Positions 60,702 to 64,000 of a stretch of 64,000 nucleotides of DNA are shown here, piece after piece. The first letter of the stretch is position 1. Each line of letters opens with the position of its first letter. The translations under genes and the position numbers were made by a program. Origin of the DNA: Saprospiraceae bacterium (lineage in GTDB: Bacteria > Bacteroidota > Bacteroidia > Chitinophagales > Saprospiraceae). The notes under the pieces are model-generated. The model did not search any database. It was not told where the DNA came from and saw only the letters and a list, made by a program, of their open reading frames with translations. The stretch lies in the NCBI GenBank assembly GCA_016715465.1, contig JADKAA010000024.1, forward strand, positions 1,178,001 to 1,242,000, given 5' to 3'.

Positions 60702-62321
60702 TTATAGGGTTGAATGGTGAATAAAGTCAGGATGCTGAGTTTTATGCGGCAAGTGGTGCATGGCGCGTTCTGTGATGGCGGTGATGGAGAGACTGGGATT
60801 TACACCCGGATTTGCAGAGATGGCGCTGCCGTCGCACACATACATGTTTTGGTAGTTGAACACCTTATTTTGCGCATCGATGACGCCGGTGGCTGCATCT
60901 TTTCCCATGCAGGCCCCTCCGAGTATGTGTGCAGTGGTGGGTATGCCAAATAGTGATTCCGACAAGATGACCATGGGCTTGCCATTAAGGATGGCGGCCA
61001 TCTGAGCCGCCAATTTAGAAGCCAGGGGATTAAAAGCAGAAGGCCTGGTGCCCGATTCGAGTTTTGAGGATAAAAACCCAAACCGCGATCTCACCATGGT
61101 CAATTTTGAATCGATGCTTTCCATGTACAGCATGATCATGGTCCTCTTCGCAAAATCATCGGTAAAAATCACCCTTAAGTTGTCTATTGGGTGCAGAAAA
61201 AGATCTTTCAGGATGCCCCAAAACCGGATGCCCATATTTTTTCCGGAGGTCATGGGCGACATGAAAATGCGCCAGAATCCGGACCCTGCTCCGTACTTGG
61301 CGGGTTCCAGGTTGCGGTGCTCGTCGATGTGTACGATCGAGCCGATAGCAATGCCTTCGCTTAGATCGGTTTTCCGGTCATAGGTGGTTACCCCGATGAG
61401 GCTCTCTGAATTGGTGCGTACGGCCTTGCCCACCATGTCTGACAACTTTGGCAATGAGGTCGCCTTGAGCTTGAGCAGCAAGTTTACCGTTCCCGTGACA
61501 CCGCCCGAGAAAATGACACCCTTACAGGTGATCTTTTGTGGACTTTTGAAAAAGGAAAAAGAGGATACATGACTGATCTCGTAGCCATTTTCTCCATGTT
61601 CTCCGAGGGGCTTGACATCCGTCACTTCCCGTTCTGCCAGGATGGTAGCGCCAAGATTTTGGGCCAGGAAGAGGTAGTTTTTATCGAGGGTATTTTTGGC
61701 ATTGTAGCGGCAGCCCGTCATACAGGCACCACAAAGGATGCAGCCGGTGCGGCTCGGCCCCTGTCCGTTAAAATAAGGGTCTTCGACGGTCTCGCCCGGC
61801 TTGCCGAAGTAAACGGCTACATCTGTTTTTTCATATCGCTCCCTGCCGCCGAGGTTTTCGGCCAGCGTCTGCATCGCTTTGTCCTTTCTACTGGTGTACG
61901 GGTGGGTTGCCGCTCCCAGCATGGATTTTGCTGTAGCATAAAAGGGTTTCAATTCCCCTTCCCAATCCGCCAGTCCTTCCCAGTTCCCTGAATTAAAAAA
62001 GGCAGACCCCGGCACCGGTAATGTATTGGCATATACCAAAGACCCTCCGCCTACTCCCGTGCCACTGAGCGCCGTCACATGGCGGTAAACGCCAATGCGC
62101 AATATGCCTTTTAGGCCAAGTCGCGGAGCCCACAGCCATTTGGACAACTGCCAGTTGGTCTTTGGAAAGGAATCTGCTTTGTTAAACCATTTTCCTTTTT
62201 CGATTACCAGCACCTTGTATCCCTTCTCGCTCAAACGCAGTGCCGAGACCGAGCCCCCAAAGCCACTGCCAATGATCACATAATCGTAATCATACCCATT
62301 ATTTTCAGTACTTGCCGTCAT
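60702..62321 (-). CDS. GMC-family FAD oxidoreductase (cholesterol oxidase-like) with Cys cluster
   Basis: 539 residues, intact. The Rossmann FAD motif YVIIGSGFGGSVSALRLSEK is at the N-terminus, followed by GTGVGGGSLVYANTL, the GMC/cholesterol oxidase glycine signature, and C-terminal DGSAISANPGVNPSLSITAI. A Cys-rich segment GCILCGACMTGCRYNAK near residue 190 resembles Fe-S ferredoxin spacing and occurs in a subset of the family. No Tat or Sec signal is obvious, so it is likely cytoplasmic. The substrate, possibly a sterol or other alcohol, is not determinable. Confidence 0.85.
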   Translation of the reverse strand: MTASTENNGYDYDYVIIGSGFGGSVSALRLSEKGYKVLVIEKGKWFNKADSFPKTNWQLSKWLWAPRLGLKGILRIGVYRHVTALSGTGVGGGSLVYANTLPVPGSAFFNSGNWEGLADWEGELKPFYATAKSMLGAATHPYTSRKDKAMQTLAENLGGRERYEKTDVAVYFGKPGETVEDPYFNGQGPSRTGCILCGACMTGCRYNAKNTLDKNYLFLAQNLGATILAEREVTDVKPLGEHGENGYEISHVSSFSFFKSPQKITCKGVIFSGGVTGTVNLLLKLKATSLPKLSDMVGKAVRTNSESLIGVTTYDRKTDLSEGIAIGSIVHIDEHRNLEPAKYGAGSGFWRIFMSPMTSGKNMGIRFWGILKDLFLHPIDNLRVIFTDDFAKRTMIMLYMESIDSKLTMVRSRFGFLSSKLESGTRPSAFNPLASKLAAQMAAILNGKPMVILSESLFGIPTTAHILGGACMGKDAATGVIDAQNKVFNYQNMYVCDGSAISANPGVNPSLSITAITERAMHHLPHKTQHPDFIHHSTL

Positions 62322-62365
62322 CCTATAAAGTTACGCATCTTTAAATAAATAATGATCAGGTACAG

Positions 62366-62415
62366 CCAAAAAAAATCCCCTATCGCGGCTGGTAAAACCA
62401 GCAACAATAGGGGAT
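62366..62415 (-). terminator. Terminator after tRNA-Leu
   Basis: On the minus strand atcccctat (62415-62407) pairs with ataggggat (62383-62375), enclosing a gctggt/accagc inner stem, followed by a run of eight Ts. Confidence 0.8.
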
Positions 62416-62446
62416 AATGATTGTATCGCCTTATTATTATGAAAAG

Positions 62447-62531
62447 TACCCCGGGCGGGACTTGAACCCGCACGACCGCGATGGTCACAGGATTTTAAGT
62501 CCTGCGTGTCTACCAGTTCCACCACCAGGGC
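62447..62531 (-). tRNA. tRNA-Leu (UAA)
   Basis: 85 nt. Acceptor gccctgg pairs with ccggggt (two G-U pairs), the anticodon loop is cttaaaa with TAA, the long variable arm is gaccatcgcggtc, and the T loop has gggttcaagtccc. The discriminator is A. CCA is not encoded. Confidence 0.93.
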
Positions 62532-62534
62532 CTC

Positions 62535-62562
62535 AAAATAAAAAGCCCCCAATATTGAGGGC
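62535..62562 (-). terminator. Hairpin between tRNA-Gly and tRNA-Leu
   Basis: Minus strand gccctcaa/ttgggggc stem with TA loop, followed by a TTTTTATTTT tract. It could end the tRNA-Gly transcript partially or act as a processing spacer, since no second promoter for tRNA-Leu was found. Confidence 0.6.
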
Positions 62563-62567
62563 ATCTG

Positions 62568-62640
62568 AGCGGAAAACGAGACTCGAACTCGCGACCCCAA
62601 CCTTGGCAAGGTTGTGCTCTACCAACTGAGCTACTTCCGC
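62568..62640 (-). tRNA. tRNA-Gly (GCC)
   Basis: 73 nt. Acceptor gcggaag pairs with tttccgc, the D arm is agctcagttggtagagc, the anticodon stem caacc/ggttg closes ttgccaa with GCC, and the T arm is gcgagttcgagtctcgt. The discriminator is U. CCA is not encoded. Confidence 0.95.
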
Positions 62641-62682
62641 ATTTTTTGAAGCTTGAAAGAACGCTTTCGTTCTAAAGAGTTG

Positions 62683-62714
62683 CAAAGATAACAAATTTGG
62701 AAATAATAACCCAA
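62683..62714 (-). promoter_or_regulatory. tRNA promoter (TTG-N21-TATCTTTG)
   Basis: On the minus strand TTG (62714-62712) is followed 21 nt later by TATCTTTG (62690-62683). Transcription would start about 35 nt before tRNA-Gly. Confidence 0.75.
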
Positions 62715-63405
62715 AAAAAATGCCCTATTTTTTTAACCTGTATATCAAATAAATAAGATGTGTAATTTTTTATCAATTTATAATCAATATGTTAGGTAGT
62801 AATTAGGCAAATCTATCTCCTTTTTTCCACAAGTCAAACCACCCAATTCTCTTAGTGTTGCATTAAATCAAATTGTACTTTCAATAGCTTAAATTTCAGC
62901 GTTTTCCGTTAATTTTTAAAAGCTTATATCAATTCCTAAGTCCTAAATCAGAATTCCTAAATCAGATATCAATTCACATTTGGAAATACACTTTGGTGCT
63001 ATGGGTCAACTTAAGTTCATAGCTTGGGTGTTCTTCCCGCTGAAACCGCAGAACCCATTCTTATCCAAATACATTCCTGAAGAGAGGAAAATTCCTTTCT
63101 AAAAGAACATTCCTATTCACTGAAATCGCTGACATTGGTTTCATTTTGGATTTCAGCGGTTTCTATCAGGCAAGGCCAGTTAGACAGGTCTGCGAAATGG
63201 ATATCTTTAAAAGTCAAGCTGTTTAATTTTCAGGCCTTCAGTTCATTTAACTTACCACAGATTTTGCGCATTCAGCGGGAACCAATTTGGAGCATGATAT
63301 ATCATAAGGGATTGAAACAATTCACCTGCAGCTTTATTCAATGCCATATCTCCTTATGGATTTATGAAAACATGAATATTAATTACCCAAATTTAGGGCC
63401 TATTT
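62715..63405. other. Intergenic region with dispersed repeat words, no gene
   Basis: AT-rich. Holds a cctaaatcagaattcctaaa tract near 62940, cccgctgaaaccgcagaac and gcgcattcagcgggaacc words shared with 43.3-43.6 kb, and one repeat A copy. No coding potential is supported. Confidence 0.5.
63165..63189. repeat. Dispersed palindromic repeat A (diverged)
   Basis: A 25-bp copy ending ggccagttagacaggt. Confidence 0.6.
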
Positions 63406-63509
63406 TATACACTACATAAATTTAAGGCCAGAAACCCCAATAAATTAAGGAATTATTAGAATTATTTAAAATGTGTTTTTATCTTTGTAGTGTATATAAT
63501 GAACACTAC
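63406..63509. promoter_or_regulatory. Transposase upstream region: -7 box and ACACTAC/GTAGTGT sites
   Basis: TATCTTTG at 63480-63487 is an exact -7 box. GTAGTGT at 63487-63493 is inverted relative to ACACTAC at 63409-63415 and 63503-63509. The outer pair extends to 10 bp (tatacactac, gtagtgtata). These may be transposase binding sites or part of the element's left end, but the right end is outside the window. Confidence 0.5.
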
Positions 63510-63510
63510 A

Positions 63511-64000
63511 ATGGCATTTATTCGCAAAATAACTAGAAAAGATTCCACTTACCTTGTTAAAGTAGAAACATACAGGGAAAATGGCAAAGTAAAACAGAGA
63601 GTCCTTGAGTACATAGGAAAAGAGGAAAATGGTGTTCCTGTTCAAAAAGTTGACATTGGCAAAGTCGATGTTGTAAATGTCAAGCAATATGCAGATGTTT
63701 CAATTTTATTACAGCTAGCTAACCAACTTAATCTTCATGAGATTTTGGCCAGCATTATAAATCCATCCTTTCACTAGTTGTAGGCCATCTTTGTGTAAAG
63801 CAAGTGTTAAAAAAATTTCTTCCTGGATTGAAAAATCCTCAATAAAAGAGGAATTAAATCTAGAAGAATTGTAAAATGACATGATATATCGAGCACTTGA
63901 CTATTTAGAAAAATTGGATTTTAATTTTATTGAAGAAGAAATTTTTGAAGTTTGGAAAAACTTGTGTCCAATTGACACAAATACATATGTACTTGATGTT
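63511..64000 (+). mobile_element. IS1634-like transposase, 5' part (frameshifted, runs off the window)
   Basis: ATG 63511 starts MAFIRKITRKDSTYLVKVET, followed by KVKQRVLEYIGKEENGVP, the typical opening of IS1634/IS4-superfamily transposases (KxGTYLxxVExxR, then IRYIGKE). The frame stops at 63777 (IINPSFH), but coding resembling the family continues in other frames (NMIYRALDYLEKLDFNFIEE from about 63880, then VWKNLCPIDTNTYVLDV to the edge), so two or three indels or real decay are present. The DDE catalytic residues lie beyond 64000. An upstream ATG at 63499 is possible. Confidence 0.75.

Noticed and set aside
62331..62609. Minus-strand open frame across the tRNA genes
   Set aside because: It is a translation of the two tRNAs and the spacer hairpin.
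63300..63330. Sequence ending gggattgaaac, reminiscent of some CRISPR repeat ends
   Set aside because: It occurs once, with no spacer-repeat periodicity and no cas genes in the window.

Overview
The window is a piece of a Bacteroidota chromosome, probably a Saprospiria/Chitinophagia-type environmental lineage. The evidence is type IX secretion (T9SS) C-terminal domains on several surface proteins, an ECF sigma/FecR/STN-TonB receptor/DUF4249 cassette, the Bacteroidota form of signal peptidase I, and promoters of the Bacteroidota type (TTG, 21 nt, TAnnTTTG) with no evident Shine-Dalgarno sites. Intergenic DNA is rich in small dispersed repeats and minisatellites.

Layout. 1-7.2 kb: a truncated peptidase-S74 repeat adhesin, a T9SS parallel beta-helix protein and a T9SS propeller-like protein. 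7.2-10.2 kb: a P2-type cation ATPase followed by a hairpin repeat array and a terminator. 10.2-17 kb: one giant (about 2258 codon) beta-helix surface protein with a 1131-bp duplicated module. 17-18.3 kb: AT-rich, no gene. 18.3-23.7 kb: sigma factor, FecR, TonB receptor and DUF4249 lipoprotein. 23.7-26.5 kb: malic enzyme and a Crp/Fnr regulator. 26.5-27.5 kb: stacked dispersed repeats and a 9-bp minisatellite. 27.5-32.4 kb: aromatic catabolism, paaABCD (phenylacetyl-CoA epoxidase, no paaE) followed by hmgA and hpd (tyrosine/homogentisate). 32.5-34 kb: U32 peptidase-family protein and a small ferredoxin, translationally coupled. 34.1-39.4 kb: an ELWxxDGT T9SS protein, recQ and ssb, all heavily frame-broken. 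39.7-43.1 kb: signal peptidase I, a YheT-like hydrolase and a CHAP-domain protein. 43.6-48.7 kb: a minus-strand operon glmM-like / class V PLP enzyme / cysteine desulfurase / ribD. 48.9-51.7 kb: a small membrane protein, a rhodanese-thioredoxin lipoprotein and a class C beta-lactamase-like hydrolase. 51.8-53.9 kb: arsR-acr3-arsC-type arsenic operon with two matching operator-like sites. 54.1-55.5 kb: DEAD-box helicase. 56.1-59.4 kb: GH3/beta-lactamase fusion. 60-62.3 kb: GMC oxidoreductase and DUF1003 protein. 62.4-62.7 kb: tRNA-Leu(UAA) and tRNA-Gly(GCC) with promoter and terminators. 63.4 kb to the end: the 5' part of an IS1634-like transposase.

Roughly half of the conserved genes carry small indels, many in homopolymers, yet the reassembled lengths match their families. 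This looks more like residual long-read error than decay, and the affected genes are annotated here as single reconstructed units with the break points stated. No CRISPR array, phage module or recognisable defence island is visible. The most unusual material is non-coding: three dispersed repeat families (two with hairpins), two minisatellites, and an ArsR operator whose spacer is exactly the -7 promoter box.
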